Of a stretch of 64,000 bases of DNA, positions 44,552 through 55,960 are shown one piece after another. Every line of letters starts with the position of its first letter. Within the stretch, counting starts at the first letter, position 1. Under the pieces are notes generated by a model. It was not told the DNA's origin and searched no databases. It saw nothing but the letters and a program-made list of their open reading frames with translations. This stretch comes from Ixodes scapularis (lineage: Eukaryota > Arthropoda > Arachnida > Ixodida > Ixodidae): NCBI RefSeq assembly GCF_016920785.2, contig NW_024609835.1:82680243-82744242 (forward strand), given 5' to 3'. The translations under genes and the position numbers were made by a program.

Positions 44552-46928
44552 AGTTCCTTTCTTTTACATCGGGCCCTTTTATGTGTTCCTTCAATCTTCC
44601 ACATCAAGACATCTTCTATGTCAATGCCATCGCTGTTTCTACGTGCAAAGCAAGGCAATATGGGTACGCTGCAAAGAAAGGCAATTACCCCCCTGAGGTA
44701 TTAAGCCTTTTTGGATTGACGTCTCCGTCATCTGGACATGCCAAGCGCGTATGCAAGATTCTCCGCTCGGAACATTGGAGGCAAGTCAGACTTCTGCATG
44801 ACTGCTTAAAAGTGTGGTGTTATAACACGTGTACTAACGAACACAGCGCCAGGAGAAAACTCCGTGCGTGTCAATTGGAGTCTTCACGTATTACTGAGTT
44901 CTTATGGCTGCATCTACGTTCCACGTTCCCTAAGAAACACAAAGACCCGCCTCCTGCAGGGAATAGCGTTGTGTTTTTAGGTGATGCAACTGCACCTGCT
45001 TCTATCACAAGCATATTGAATAAGGGCCCAAAGTATGCTACTGAGCCGCTCGTGAAGCCCCCCGAGATGCTCTCCCTTGTGAGACGGATAGCTGAGAAGA
45101 CTGTTGCTGAGAAAAAAGACATGTGTATACTAGACTGTGTAGAAAGCTTACGTAGGGACACCAGGAAATCTGTACATCGATTTCATTTCGGCCCTATTGT
45201 TTCTTTTTTCAAACACTGTAAGTTAAAGCTGCTGGTTTCAGATAAGGAGGGAGGATTTGTAGTTGTGCCAGAACATATATTTAAGGAAAAGTCTACACAA
45301 GCCGTGTCAAAAAATTTCAAACCTGTTCCATGGTACTAAGCAAGGTGAAGACGCGTGCTGAGCAACTTTGTAAGCAGCTTGGTTTAGAAAGGCTCAGGAA
45401 GTCTGTCCAGGCGGCTCGTGGTCTCAATCTGGAGGTTTTCTTCTCTGTGAAGACCCATAAGGACACTATGCCGTTCAGGGCGATTGTTACACAGAGAGAG
45501 TCATGGCAGCTGCATGTCTCGAAGTATCTCCAGCATCACCTATCTTCTTTGAAGTTAACTGATCCTTTTTTAGTTCGAAACTCTGACGAATTGGTAGATT
45601 ATCTAAGCAATGACAACCCTGGATCTTGCGATCTGGTTTCAATTGACGTGGAAGACCTTTTCTACTCTATTCCTCATGGAGGTCTCATTGAAGCGGTTCA
45701 ACTTTGCATTGACTTAAACGGTTCTGTTGCCTTCCAGAATTCGACTGGTATTGCTGTGGAAAAGTTTTTGGATCTTCTCCGCTTTTACTTAGAGTCCACT
45801 TTTATTTCTTTTGAGGGCAACACGTTTCTGCAAAAATCCGGGATCTGCATTGGGTCTAGTGTTGCTCCCATATTGAGTGACATCTACCTAGCAGGTTGTG
45901 ATTGTGCTATTGCAGAAAGGTTAGATGATCGTTTTTTGAAAGTCTTCAGGTATGTTGACGATTACCTGGTGGTGTTTAAACCTAAGCAGGGCTCACGAAG
46001 TGCTGACTTGGTCTCAGAGTTATTAGACACCTTTCGGGAGTGCTCTGGAGGTCTGCGGTTTACGAATGAGGTTCCAACTAAAAAAGCTTTGCAATTTTTG
46101 GACCTCAACATTCGTCTTGAAACGAGTCACCTATGCTGAGCTTATGAGCCTAGAACAAAAAAGTCCCTCCTTAGCTATGAATCAACGCACTCAAAAGTTG
46201 TAAAAAGAGCTATTGCAAAATCATGTTTGAGAGCTTCTTTATTGAAATCCTGTGTTCACAGAAGTTTCAACAGCTTTCTGTGTCAAGTAGATAGGTTAAC
46301 AAAAGCGGGTTTCCCGAAACTTGTCATAGTGGGGGTAGCGGAGTCACTTTTAAAATTATTCAGGAATCCCCTTAACATACTTGACAATGTTAGACAAAAG
46401 CCTGCCTCTCGACCGGTGGTAATACCATATTTGCACAGTTTTTCCCACAGGATCAAAAAAGTGGCGGTTCAATACGGAGTTCCCATAGTCTTTTCAGCAC
46501 CTTCCAAGTTATCCCGTTTGTGTGCGTCCATTGAGAGAGCAGGACTTCAGCGTGTAGGGTGTGGAATAAACCATCGCATCAAATATGTAGCTTGTGCTGT
46601 GGGGGTCGTTTATAAAATACCGTTTTCATGTGGGAAAGTGTATATTGGGCAGACGGGCAGATGTATTAATGTTCGAGCTCGGGAGCATTATCTGTCTTTG
46701 GGGTCTTCACCTTCGGGTCACCTAGCCATTCATTGTGATAGGTGTGGTTGTTCCCCTCGATTAAGTGACATTGAAATTTTGGCTAAACATTCACAAAAAA
46801 TGGCAAGGGAAATTCATGAAGCGTTTTACATTCGACAACACGGTCCCGATCTATGCGTCAGTTCAGAGTCAGTGACGTTATACAGTGAAGAGTTCGAGTT
46901 TCTTCGGAGTTTAGGCACGTCTTTTTAA
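44506..46928 (+). pseudogene. Penelope-like ORF, unit 3: RT + GIY-YIG endonuclease, frameshift and nonsense
   Basis: First ATG at 44506 in the leader. Relative to unit 1 it lacks four bases at about 45329, which ends the first frame at 45339 (KNFKPVPWY). The RT frame continues from 45330 with the same motifs, including FRYVDDYLVV, to a TGA at 46137-46139 where unit 1 has TGG (Trp). The remaining part (46140-46928) holds the thumb and the nuclease (VYIGQTGR, HCDRCGC). Its CAA codon shows that the stop in unit 1 is a private mutation. The breaks differ from those of units 1 and 2, so each unit decayed independently after or before joining. Confidence 0.9.
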
Positions 46929-47328
46929 CACTTTCTCTCTGCTTCCATGGGAGTGATCCTATAACCACAGGCGCGTGCCTACATGCAGCCAGGAAAGGGT
47001 TCCGACATACCAAGAGTCCGCGTGCAAGACAGGTACGCACAGAGCATTAGGGCTCGCGCTGTGGTTTTTGGCTTTTTTTAATTTGGTTCTTTTGTTGTAA
47101 TGGTATATAATGTTTAGTTTGTGTAAAAAATTCCTCAGATGGCGTATGACAGAGAGGATATCCTACATGCTGGATTCTTCTTCTTTTATTTTTCATTTCT
47201 TTTTTTCTTATGTTGAAATGTTTTAAAAAGATGAGAAAGAAAGTAAGTCGTGAGTCAGCGCTGTGTCTGTGTCCCTCCTTCTACTTGTCCTTGTGTTTGT
47301 TTGCGCTGTTTTATTTCTATGTTTACAA
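46929..47328 (+). repeat. Penelope pLTR, copy 4 (right end, 36 bp shorter)
   Basis: Same unit but ends at TTTCTATGTTTACA, lacking the last part of the leader present at the left end. Confidence 0.9.
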
Positions 47329-47406
47329 CTAATCTAGGTCTCTCGGATTCATTAGGGGAAGAGCAGAAGTAGATATTGGGACAATGTCTGCGTTAGGTAG
47401 AAGTAA

Positions 47407-47535
47407 TGAAGTTAAAGCAATGGTGCGGGCGAGCTGGTTGAATACAGGCATTTTAACCCTGGAGAGTAGGGACAAGGAGGGCAACACGACACAGACCTTC
47501 TCCAAACCAACTCCGAGCTACATGATTCTTTTCTT
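47407..47535 (+). repeat. Direct repeat, copy 2
   Basis: Pair of 39132-39263. Confidence 0.75.
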
Positions 47536-47689
47536 GGAACCGGGAGAAATTCGAAAATGAAAGACGCTTACCTACTGATGTTCCTGAAAACGCGAAGAGC
47601 ACAGGCTACACGTCGAGTGCGGACACCGCCAAGTCGCCGAGCGCCCGACCGACGTCCCGACGTTGCACGCCATTTTTTTTTGGTCAAAA

Positions 47690-47830
47690 AAAGAAGAAAT
47701 ATAAACCACTGTGACGTCACGGACGTCAAAATAATACATTTTGACGTCCGTGACGTCAGTGGCCACGCCCCCTGTGTTTCAAATCGGTGCCGAAAATACG
47801 CAGCCACACGACTCCGAGAGCAAAGTTGTG
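47690..47830. repeat. Dispersed CRE-palindrome foldback, copy 2
   Basis: Inverted relative to 5253-5412. Contains a perfect hairpin, arms 47712-47732 and 47738-47758 (21 bp: TGACGTCACGGACGTCAAAAT), with a 5-nt loop. Confidence 0.85.
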
Positions 47831-48115
47831 GACGCCCACTCAAAACAAAATATGAGCGGGGAGATTTTGTGCGATAGCTAGCGCCACCTGCTAAGGCACC
47901 CTGTTTCGGTTTCGGTTTCAAAACCAAAAAAAGATCAAATCGCTTTATCGGATACAAATAGTACTTAAAACCACTAAAATCATCGGAACCTGAATTTGAA
48001 AAATAGATTGGAGATAATGCTGCCTATCGTTTTGATACAGAATCTGTTTTTTTGTTCTTGCAAATGAATTTTTGAAGATATTTATTTTTGCACGTTATTA
48101 GGAATGCCGCGAACC
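47831..48115. other. No gene recognised
   Basis: Featureless. Confidence 0.5.
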
Positions 48116-48560
48116 ACCCTAGGTTCGAATTCGAAAGGTTTCGATATTTTCGACCGAACTGATGCTCGAGTTCGAAAGGTTTCGATATTTTCGACCGAAC
48201 TGATGCTCGAGTTCGAAAGGTTTCTATATTTTCGACCGTACGGAGGTTCGAATTCGAAAACTTCGGAACTTTCCTAAATCGCGGGGTTTCGAAATCGAAA
48301 ACTTCGAAGCTTTTTGCGGTTTCTAAAAGTTGGGGTCGATTATTTCGAACTTTTGTTTACTTTAGGTTCGAAAAATTTGAAGATTTCGAACTTGTCTAAT
48401 TTGAAATTCGAGAGATTCGAATGTTTCGCATTTCTTTGGATCTAAAATTCAAAAAATTCGAGCGTTTCGACATTTTTAAGAGAAAGATCGATAAATTCGA
48501 AGATTTCTATTTTCTTTCTACATAAAGTTCGAAAAGGTCGAAGGTTTCGATTCTCTTTTA
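48116..48560. repeat. TTCGAA-rich degenerate satellite 1
   Basis: Three copies of a ~41-bp unit (TTCGAAAGGTTTCGATATTT...) at 48130-48250 grade into diverged repeats dominated by TTCGAA/TTTCGA. Confidence 0.8.
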
Positions 48561-49028
48561 GGGCTAAATTAAAAAACAAAAAACAAGAAATCTGATGGTT
48601 TCCAATTTTTTTGAAGTCCAAGGTCGCTAAACTCGTCAAACACAAAGTTGGAGCCGAAGTTGACGGAGCGCACCGATTAGCCTATCACGGCGATGACTTC
48701 GCGCTTTTTTCGCCGATGTCCAATCGGCATGCTCCGCGAACTTTCGGCTCCAACTTTCTGTTTCACGAGTTTAGGGCCCCAAGTGCGCAAAGTTCGAAGT
48801 CCGGTTTTCATGTTTCGCCACCAGTTCAGTTTCAAATAACGTTTTCACACCTCACTGGTTTTCACAAAATCAGGTTTAGAAAAGTTCGGGTGTGATATTT
48901 AGACTGCGCGAAGTTGGTCAGGCAATTAAATGAGACAACGAGTGTCCCGGATGTGCTGAAATCTTTGCCAGTGCAGATTGACGTGTGACAATAGATTAGT
49001 AATTGTGACCGCCAGCCCGGGGTGGTCA
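48561..49028. other. No gene recognised
   Basis: Contains a short inverted pair around GTTGGAGCCGAA / TTCGGCTCCAAC (48648 and 48743). Confidence 0.5.
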
Positions 49029-49032
49029 TTAA

Positions 49033-50808
49033 AGGGGTAGTGAAACGAAATTTTCGCGCCGATCTTGTTGCATAAATATGAGCTAGGGACAGGCACCACC
49101 TCGGAAATATAAATATTGCGCTGTAAAACACAGGAGAACTAATTTTAAACATAATTAAACGATTTCAAATTCTCATCTGGTGGATGGGGGGAAGTTCTCG
49201 TGACATCACTTGTGCCAAAATTGCAGCGCCGTTCTGCGGCAATACGGCGTGCCGGCAGGATTCGCCTAGGCCTGAACGCGTTTGCAAAGCCTTGGCGGAG
49301 AAAGCCAAAGCGTAGTTGGCCACAGTGAGCTCGTTCTCGTTGCGGCTCTTTGCACGACACGACCCGAGCATGCTTCTGGCACGGCCGGTATTAGTTGCTG
49401 CGAGTCGCGAGCTGCGAGCCGACGTTAAAAAGGATATGTTTGAACTACGAGGGTGTCAGCAAGAGCCACGCAAATACCTGTTCACACTCGGAGCGGACAC
49501 GCGCGTTTGATCGAAGTGCTGGATTCGCTCTGTTAGATCGCGTTTCGGTAAGCGCTTCTGGACCGATCTTTTACGATTGCAACTCGATACTGACATGACA
49601 CTCGGCAAAGAAAGGTTAGACTGACATCGCGTAGCTCCCTCGAACTGCTATAGCTCGACAGTGACGTAGCGTCGAGTCAGAATAAAAATGGCATACTAAT
49701 AACAGAGTGTACATACCGAGTTGCGAAGGTAATCCGTATGGCGTTTATTTGAGCTCTATATCACACAAAACAAGGAGATAGAATCAATGAAAGTCCCTTT
49801 TCGACGACAGCGTTCGTCACCGCTGTCTCGGAAAACAAGGAGATCGAGATGACAAGGGGAAAATATTGACCTCTGAAATTTAGTTCAGGGATCAAACTAC
49901 TCATCTGGTAAGGGTCCCAAGGGTCGCGCGGGCATATTCCATTCAGCAGGCCAGCCGGTCATGGACAGACGGTCTTGGCCAAGGACCGCCGGAGCAACGG
50001 TGCGCCGAGTCGATGTTGCTGCTAGGCCTACTATATTCTGCCGAGCTCGCTCGGTCGGCAGAATCGTGGCTGTTGTAGCTCTTCTCGTGTGTTTGTGGAT
50101 CCTGCGTTCTTGATCGTCGTGGTCTGTTTTAAGTACTCCTTCCTTTTTTCTTGCTGGTTGAAGTCGGGACGCACGAGAAGAGCACGAAGAAAAATAAATG
50201 TCCGTTGGTGGCCGATACCAAGTAACTGAGCGACGCTGTCGGCCTTGTTGATTTGATCGTAAAAAGTGCGTAAGACAGCTTCGGAGCTGTCGTAGGATTC
50301 TGTCGTAACCTGCGCAAAGGTTACGACGATTTCGTTTCGAGAGCACGGGTTTTCTCTCAAATTTGTCGTACGCACTTTTTTCGTCGTGAATTCGCTTTGA
50401 GAATCCGGCCTCAGAGCTGGTTTTGTCAGTGCTGCCGTGGTTGCCGACTTGCCGTGGTCCCGTGGTGCAGCGTGCGTGCAGCCCTTGCACATCTCAAACG
50501 GCCACGTTGTCACAGGTCGTAAATCGTCGACGCGCCACCAAGTGGCAACGCTCGTAACCACAACATTCACGCCGTAGCCTTTCCCGTCTGGCACAAGTGA
50601 CGTCACGAATGCGCCCAATATCCCAAGACGCATCGCGCTCTCCGATGGCCGATTTTTGAGCGCGCGCCCAATCGCGCCCATTAGGGTGAAAAATATAGCC
50701 ATCCGTTCAAAATACAAACGCGCGATTATGATTTATGAATATCATTGATCATATTGAACCTATTTCTGACCATAATAGGTGTATTTCAAGTTTCGCTTCA
50801 GTATCCCT
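49033..50808 (-). mobile_element. TTAA-flanked TIR element, inverted pair member 1 (1776 bp)
   Basis: Ends AGGGGTAGTGAAACGAAA and (mirrored) AGGGATACTGAAGCGAAA, with TTAA at 49029-49032 and 50809-50812. Nearly the whole length is repeated inversely at 52149-53905. A 228-residue frame (50717-50031) is partly retained in the other copy, including MADSVAQLL-like and FLRALLVRPDFNQ; it is unrecognised and may not be coding. Confidence 0.88.
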
Positions 50809-50812
50809 TTAA

Positions 50813-52144
50813 CGTGCATCACGCAGTAGTGATCCTACGAACGCAATGTTTAACGATACTCATCCAGTTCGAAACGGCCAGGGGCAGGCAGGTGGTTGAG
50901 TCTCAGAAAAACCTTGAAGTGATCTGGCAAACCGCCCCCCTACCCCCTTGCACGCTGGTAGTAATCCGATCGAACGCCGCCCGAGTGACGCTGGCATATA
51001 GTAAGTTTAGTTTGTACATGATGCAAAATCCTGAGACTGGGAATGAAATTTAAAAAAAAATTGTAAGAAGGCAGAAAGAAGGGGACAGGACCACGCCTCA
51101 AACTAAGCTCTTGGAATGAAATTTGAAAGAAAAAGTGTAAGAAGACAGAAAAAGGGGGACAGGACAACGTCTCAAACTCAACTCAGCTGAAGGCTCAGCT
51201 CAGGACAACGTCTCAAACTTAACTCAGCTTAGTTGGAGACGTTGTCCTGTACCCCTTTTTCTTTCTTCTGACACTATTTCTTGCGAATTTCATTCCCAGT
51301 CTCGGGATTTCGCATCATGATCAACATACACCAGCTCGCCTGCATCTGGATAATTTTTTTGTTTGTAATTGCTTTCGAGGTTTATTTTCCGGGGCGGAAG
51401 AAATGCCGAGCAAAAAGTACAGAAGCTGACGCAACTTGAGGTCGAGGAGCGTTCTACAATACCAGTGCCGTCGGAAGGGGAAAACGGGGGGGGGGGGGGG
51501 GGGGGGGGAGGGAGGGGGCGGGGCTCCAGTCTCTCCCCCCCCCCCCCCCCCTCCTAGATATTTCGGACTGTTAAAGAAAACAATACGGGGAAAGAGGGCA
51601 CGGTCTAGCTTCTTTTAATCCGAAATTATTTATGCATATATATAGCTACTGTCGCTCTTCACTGCATAAAAGATCGCGTAGATGGTCATTGTTAGAAAGT
51701 CGTTGTCAGAAGGCACTACTCGTCACATGCCCGGTGGCTGGGAAATTCAAAGCTATATCTTTTCGACCTAAATAACTGTGCCATTGGTAAAAAATAATCA
51801 ATAAATAAACATAACAATAAATGCAAAAATAAAAAGCTGGAGAGAAAAAAAAAAAACTATCAAGAACCAGCCGGAAGTGTTGCATTCTTGCATATTCAGA
51901 GGCTCAGAACTGTGAAACAAGTTTCTCCCACCAAAATGTTTACAGGCCAAAAGAAACACGTCCCAAGAACGTAAATTATAAAAACAAAAAAATGTTTTTT
52001 TTTTGCTTTTTTTTATGACGTGCTGAACTTGAACAATTTTAGAAATCTTTCCCCAGGAGTTAATTTATTCCTCAATGGGGAAAATAAATTACATTATTTT
52101 GTATTCTGCAGATGGTAATGATATGCACTGTCTCTGGTGTTAAT
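50813..52144. other. Spacer between inverted TTAA elements
   Basis: Holds a foldback at 51018-51320 and facing G and C homopolymer tracts at 51487-51556 (a sequencing-difficult hairpin). No gene. Confidence 0.6.
51018..51320. repeat. Complex foldback with internal direct repeats
   Basis: Outer arms ATGATGCRAAATCCYGAGAC (51018 and mirrored at 51320) extend about 100 bp. Inside, GGACAGGACAACGTCTCAAAC-type units are directly repeated at 51080, 51150 and 51202. Confidence 0.8.
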
Positions 52145-52148
52145 CTAA

Positions 52149-53905
52149 AGGGATATTGAAGCGAAACTTGAAATACACCTATTATGGTCAGAAATAGGTT
52201 TAATATTATCAATGATATCCGTAAATCATAATCCCGCGTTTGTATTTTTAACGGATGGGCTATATTTTTCACCCTGAGGGGCCCGATTGGGCGACCGCTC
52301 AAAAATCAGCCATCGGAGAGCGCGACGCGTCTTGGAATACTGGGCGCATTCGTGACGTCACTTGTGCCAGACGGGAAAGGCTACGGCGTGGATGTTGTGG
52401 TTACGAGCGCTGCCACTTGGTGGCGCGTCGACGATTTACGACCTGTGACAACGTGGCCGTTTGAGATGCGCAAGGGCTGCGCGTACGCTGCACCACGGCA
52501 AGTGGGCAACCACGGCACCACTGACGAAACCAGCTCTGAGGCCGGATTCTCAAAGCGAACTTACGACGAAAAAAGTGCGTACGACAAATTTGAAAGAAAA
52601 CCCGTATTCTCGAAACGAAATTGTCGTAACTTTTGCGCAGGTTACGACAGAATCCTACGACAGCTCCGCAGCTGTCTTACGCACTTTTTACGATCAAATC
52701 AACATGGCCGACAGCGTCGCTCAATTACTTGGTAGCGACGACCAACGGACATTTATTTTTCTACGTGCTCTTCTCGTGCGTCCCGATTTCAACCAGCACG
52801 AAAAAAGGAAGGAGTACTTGAAACAGACCACGACGATCAAGAATGCAGGATCCACAAACACCCGAGAAGACCTATAACGGCCACAATTCTACCGACCAAG
52901 CGAGCTCGGCATAATATAGTAGGCCTCGCAGCAACACCGACTCGGCGCACCGTTGCTCCGGCGGTCCTTGGCCAAGACCGTCTGCCCATGACCGGCTGGC
53001 CTGCTGAATGGAATATTCCCGCGTGACCCTTGTGGACCCTTCCCGGTCGAATAGTTTGATCCCTGAACTAAATTTCAGAGGCCTATCTTTTCCCCTTGGC
53101 ATCTCGATCTCCTTGTTTTCCGAGACAGCGGTGACGAATGCCGTCGTCGAAAAGGGACTCTCATTGATTCTATCTTCTTGTTTTGTGTGATATAGAGCTC
53201 AAATAAACGCCATATGGATTACCTTCGCAACATGGTATGTACACTTTGTTATTAGTATGCTATTTTTTTATCTGACACGAGGCTACATCACTGTCGTGGG
53301 AACTACGCGATGTCGGTCCAACCTTTCTTTGCCGAGTGTCATGTTAGAATCGAGTTGCAATCGTAAAATATCGGTCCAGAAGCGCTTACCGAAACGCGGT
53401 CTAACAGAGCGAATCCAGCACTTCGATCAAACGCGCGTGGCCGCTCCGAGCGTGAACAGGTATTTGCGTGGCTCTTGCTGACACTCTCGTAGTTCACAAC
53501 ATATCCTTTTTAACGTCGGCTCGCAGCTCGCAACTCGCAGCAACTAATACTCGCAGTGCCAGACGCATGCTCGGGTCGTGTCGTGCAAAGAGCCGCAACG
53601 AGAACGAGCTCACTGTGGCCAACTACGCTTTGGCTTTCTCCACCAAGGCTTTGCAAACGCGTTCAGGCCTAGGCTAATTCTGCCGGCACGCTGTACTGCC
53701 GCAGAACGGCTCTGTTCCTATGCCACAAGTTATGTCACGAGAACTTTCTTACCATCCACCAGATGTGAATTTGAAATCGTTTAATTAGGTTTAAAATTAA
53801 TTCTCCTGTGTTTTACAGCATGCCATTGATATTTCCGAGGTCGTGCCTGTCCCTAGCCCATATTGAGGCAGAAAGATCGGCGCTAAAATTTCGTTCCGTA
53901 CCCCT
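52149..53905 (+). mobile_element. TTAA-flanked TIR element, inverted pair member 2 (1757 bp)
   Basis: Mirror of 49033-50808. Right flank TTAA (53906-53909); left flank is CTAA (52145-52148), a one-base change. An ATG in good context at about 52704 starts MADSVAQLLGSDDQRTFIFL and runs to 52877; similar frame in the partner. No known domain. Confidence 0.88.
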
Positions 53906-53909
53906 TTAA

Positions 53910-54309
53910 ATGCGATACCTCAAAGAATGTAGGCGAAAAAAATGACCAAGTTTAGGGCATAATTGCCCGCAGGTACATGTTTGAATATTTCTTCGAAACT
54001 CGTCTTGAACAACAATACTCATATCTTAAGACGACACGTACCTAGGTTATGCATAGATCATTCTTAAAAAGTTTAACATCTGTACCATAAATAGCTTCGG
54101 CTATAGCGCACTTCAAATATGGCACGAACGACAATTGTCAAAAACCCGTCGTTCTTCCTCGCTCCTTCGGGAATCTATTTCTTTAAAACCAAGCATGCCT
54201 GATGATTGAAATAAACGGCATTGTCTTTCGCAAGGAACGCGGCACCGCATGTAAGCTTGCGAGACAAAAAAAAAAAAAAATACGAGTGTACCTCACTGCT
54301 TGAATCCAA
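53910..54309. other. No gene recognised
   Basis: Ends with an A15 run at 54268-54282. Confidence 0.5.
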
Positions 54310-54755
54310 ATGAAACCGCCCGCCGGTCTTTCGAAGTTCGACGAACTTCGAACTTTTACCCTAAAAGCTCGAAGTTCGTCGAACCTTTGACTTTTCAGGA
54401 ATCGAAAGTTTGACAATTTTCGATTCTTTAGTTTAATAAGTTCTAAAGCTCGAAAATTTTCGAATTTGTTAGCGTAGGAAGTTTGAAAGTGCGAAAAGCT
54501 TCGAACTTTTTATTGCAAGAGGTCGAAAGTTCGAAACTCATCGATTTTTTAGTCTATCAAGTTCGAAAGTTCAACAAGCATCGAATTTGGCGGGGTAATA
54601 AGTTTAAAATTTCGGAACGCGTCGAACTTCTTAGTTTAATAAGTTCGAAAATTTGACTTTCGTCCAATTTCTCGATATGGAAAGTTCGAAAATTCGAAAT
54701 CTTTTGAACCACTTGATTCGGTCATCGGAACTTCGGTTCGAAAAAACTTCGAGGG
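54310..54755. repeat. TTCGAA-rich degenerate satellite 2
   Basis: Dense GTTCGAAAGTTCG-type words without a fixed period; similar composition to 48116-48560. The two lie on either side of the inverted TTAA pair. Confidence 0.75.
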
Positions 54756-55671
54756 CATACCTACACGGGATTAAATATAAAGATGGGCGACTTTAATTCA
54801 CAGTATGATTGAATTTGTTTATGTGCCTAAATTTTGTCACTTTGCCTGTTGATATTTCACTCACATTTTACGCCATATCAAAATAAAAGAGCACGGCGAG
54901 ATTGGTGCGTTTTCCACCCATCGGAGATAACACGCCAGCTCGTTGTCCTTTTTGAGCATTGCACGGCGATCCGGTACGCGAACAGTTAGAAAGCGGTCTG
55001 CTAGTGCCGTAGCCAGGAAATGTTTTCAGGGGATGCTTTCCTTTGCCCAGACCATTCAAAAAAAAAAAAAAAAAAAGATCAAGAAAGACGAAAATATATT
55101 TTGTAATCACAATGTTAGTTGCTACTTTTCTCTTTCTCAGAAGACAAGAATTCAACCTTTTTTATCTCGTCCCTCCGATCTTTAAAGAGGGGAACTTTAG
55201 TGTGGAACAACGAAAACACGCAATCATAAAATATAATAATGCGCTTTGAACAAAAAAGCCCAGACAGGCTCACAAAATATTCCGGTGCGTTCACTTCTCT
55301 GCGGAACATCCAATGACTGAAAACTACGTAAGAGCGCCAAAAAATAGCGACTTTTAGAATACGATTACACATAAAAACTCCAATGCCCACCGTCCGGGGC
55401 CACGAGCAAGTGAAGCGCCACGCTCATTGTTCCTGCGCACATTTTTCAGAAATTATCGTGTTGTGGTCATGTTTCGGGGTTTTTTTCGTTCTTCGTTGTC
55501 GTTTTACGAGAAAGTGGCAGAGAAAAGTACCAGTTTCTATCGTTTTGTGGGGTCTAAACATTTAGTGGAAGCCGCGGTCGGTCGATCGAAAGAAGCGAGA
55601 GAACACTTTCGGAGCTGTCTTGGATGTTCCCGTGAATGTTCAAAAGCGCAACCTTTATATTCCGTTCACCC
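54756..55671. other. No gene recognised
   Basis: AT-rich; A17 run at 55057. A GTGCCGTAGCCAGG word at 55005 resembles the poly-G hAT repeats. Confidence 0.5.
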
Positions 55672-55812
55672 TTAGCTGAGACCAGAAGCTCCGCCTTCAG
55701 CGCGAGCTTTCTGCCCTTGCTGGCACAAGTCTGAATGCGCAGGCGCGCGCAAACAAAGCACAGCGGAAGCCAGCGAGCTCGCGCTGAAGGCGGAGCTTCT
55801 GGTCTGAGCTAA
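55672..55812. repeat. Foldback with 37-bp arms (36/37 match)
   Basis: TTAGCTGAGACCAGAAGCTC at 55672 mirrored to 55812; probable small MITE. No clear target duplication. Confidence 0.85.
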
Positions 55813-55854
55813 AAACGGAGTATCAAGCGCTCGGGGGACGTTGAAGCTTACACT

Positions 55855-55960
55855 GTATGGCTTCCGTCTTCGGAGTCTCGAGACCGAACGATCTGCCTCA
55901 GCGGCGCTAACGGGCATGGTGGCCAGGATTTGCAGCAGGCGGTTGACATTAGAATACAAG
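55855..55960 (-). pseudogene. hAT transposase C-terminal dimerisation domain, fragment
   Basis: The frame reads LYSNVNRLLQILATMPVSAA followed by EADRSVSRLRRRKPY. This is the hATC dimerisation signature (N...LL..LATLPVS.A..ERSFS.LRR.KTY). The Phe of ERSFS is Val here and the frame decays right after KPY, next to the foldback at 55812. Upstream on the minus strand (56214-56020) another open frame, with NDVGFNVAILGLGKSPDCG, is not recognisable. The rest of the transposase, including its catalytic core, is absent. An hAT-derived host gene exon cannot be excluded but the truncation argues for a relic. Confidence 0.75.

Larger units (their letters stand above)
39886..47328. mobile_element. Penelope-like retroelement insertion, compound inverted structure, 13-bp TSD
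   Basis: CTAATCTAGGTCT lies at 39873-39885 and 47329-47341, so the whole 7.4 kb arrived as one insertion. From the left: pLTR, minus unit 1, pLTR, partial minus unit 2, inverted junction, pLTR, plus unit 3, pLTR. Each ORF is followed by the same 436-bp 3'UTR-plus-leader segment. Tandem partial units and inverted terminal pLTRs are typical of Penelope-like elements. All ORFs are damaged. Confidence 0.92.

Noticed and set aside
39886..47328. Hammerhead ribozyme in the Penelope pLTR
   Set aside because: Penelope elements often carry one, but I found no CTGANGA...GAAA core in either orientation.
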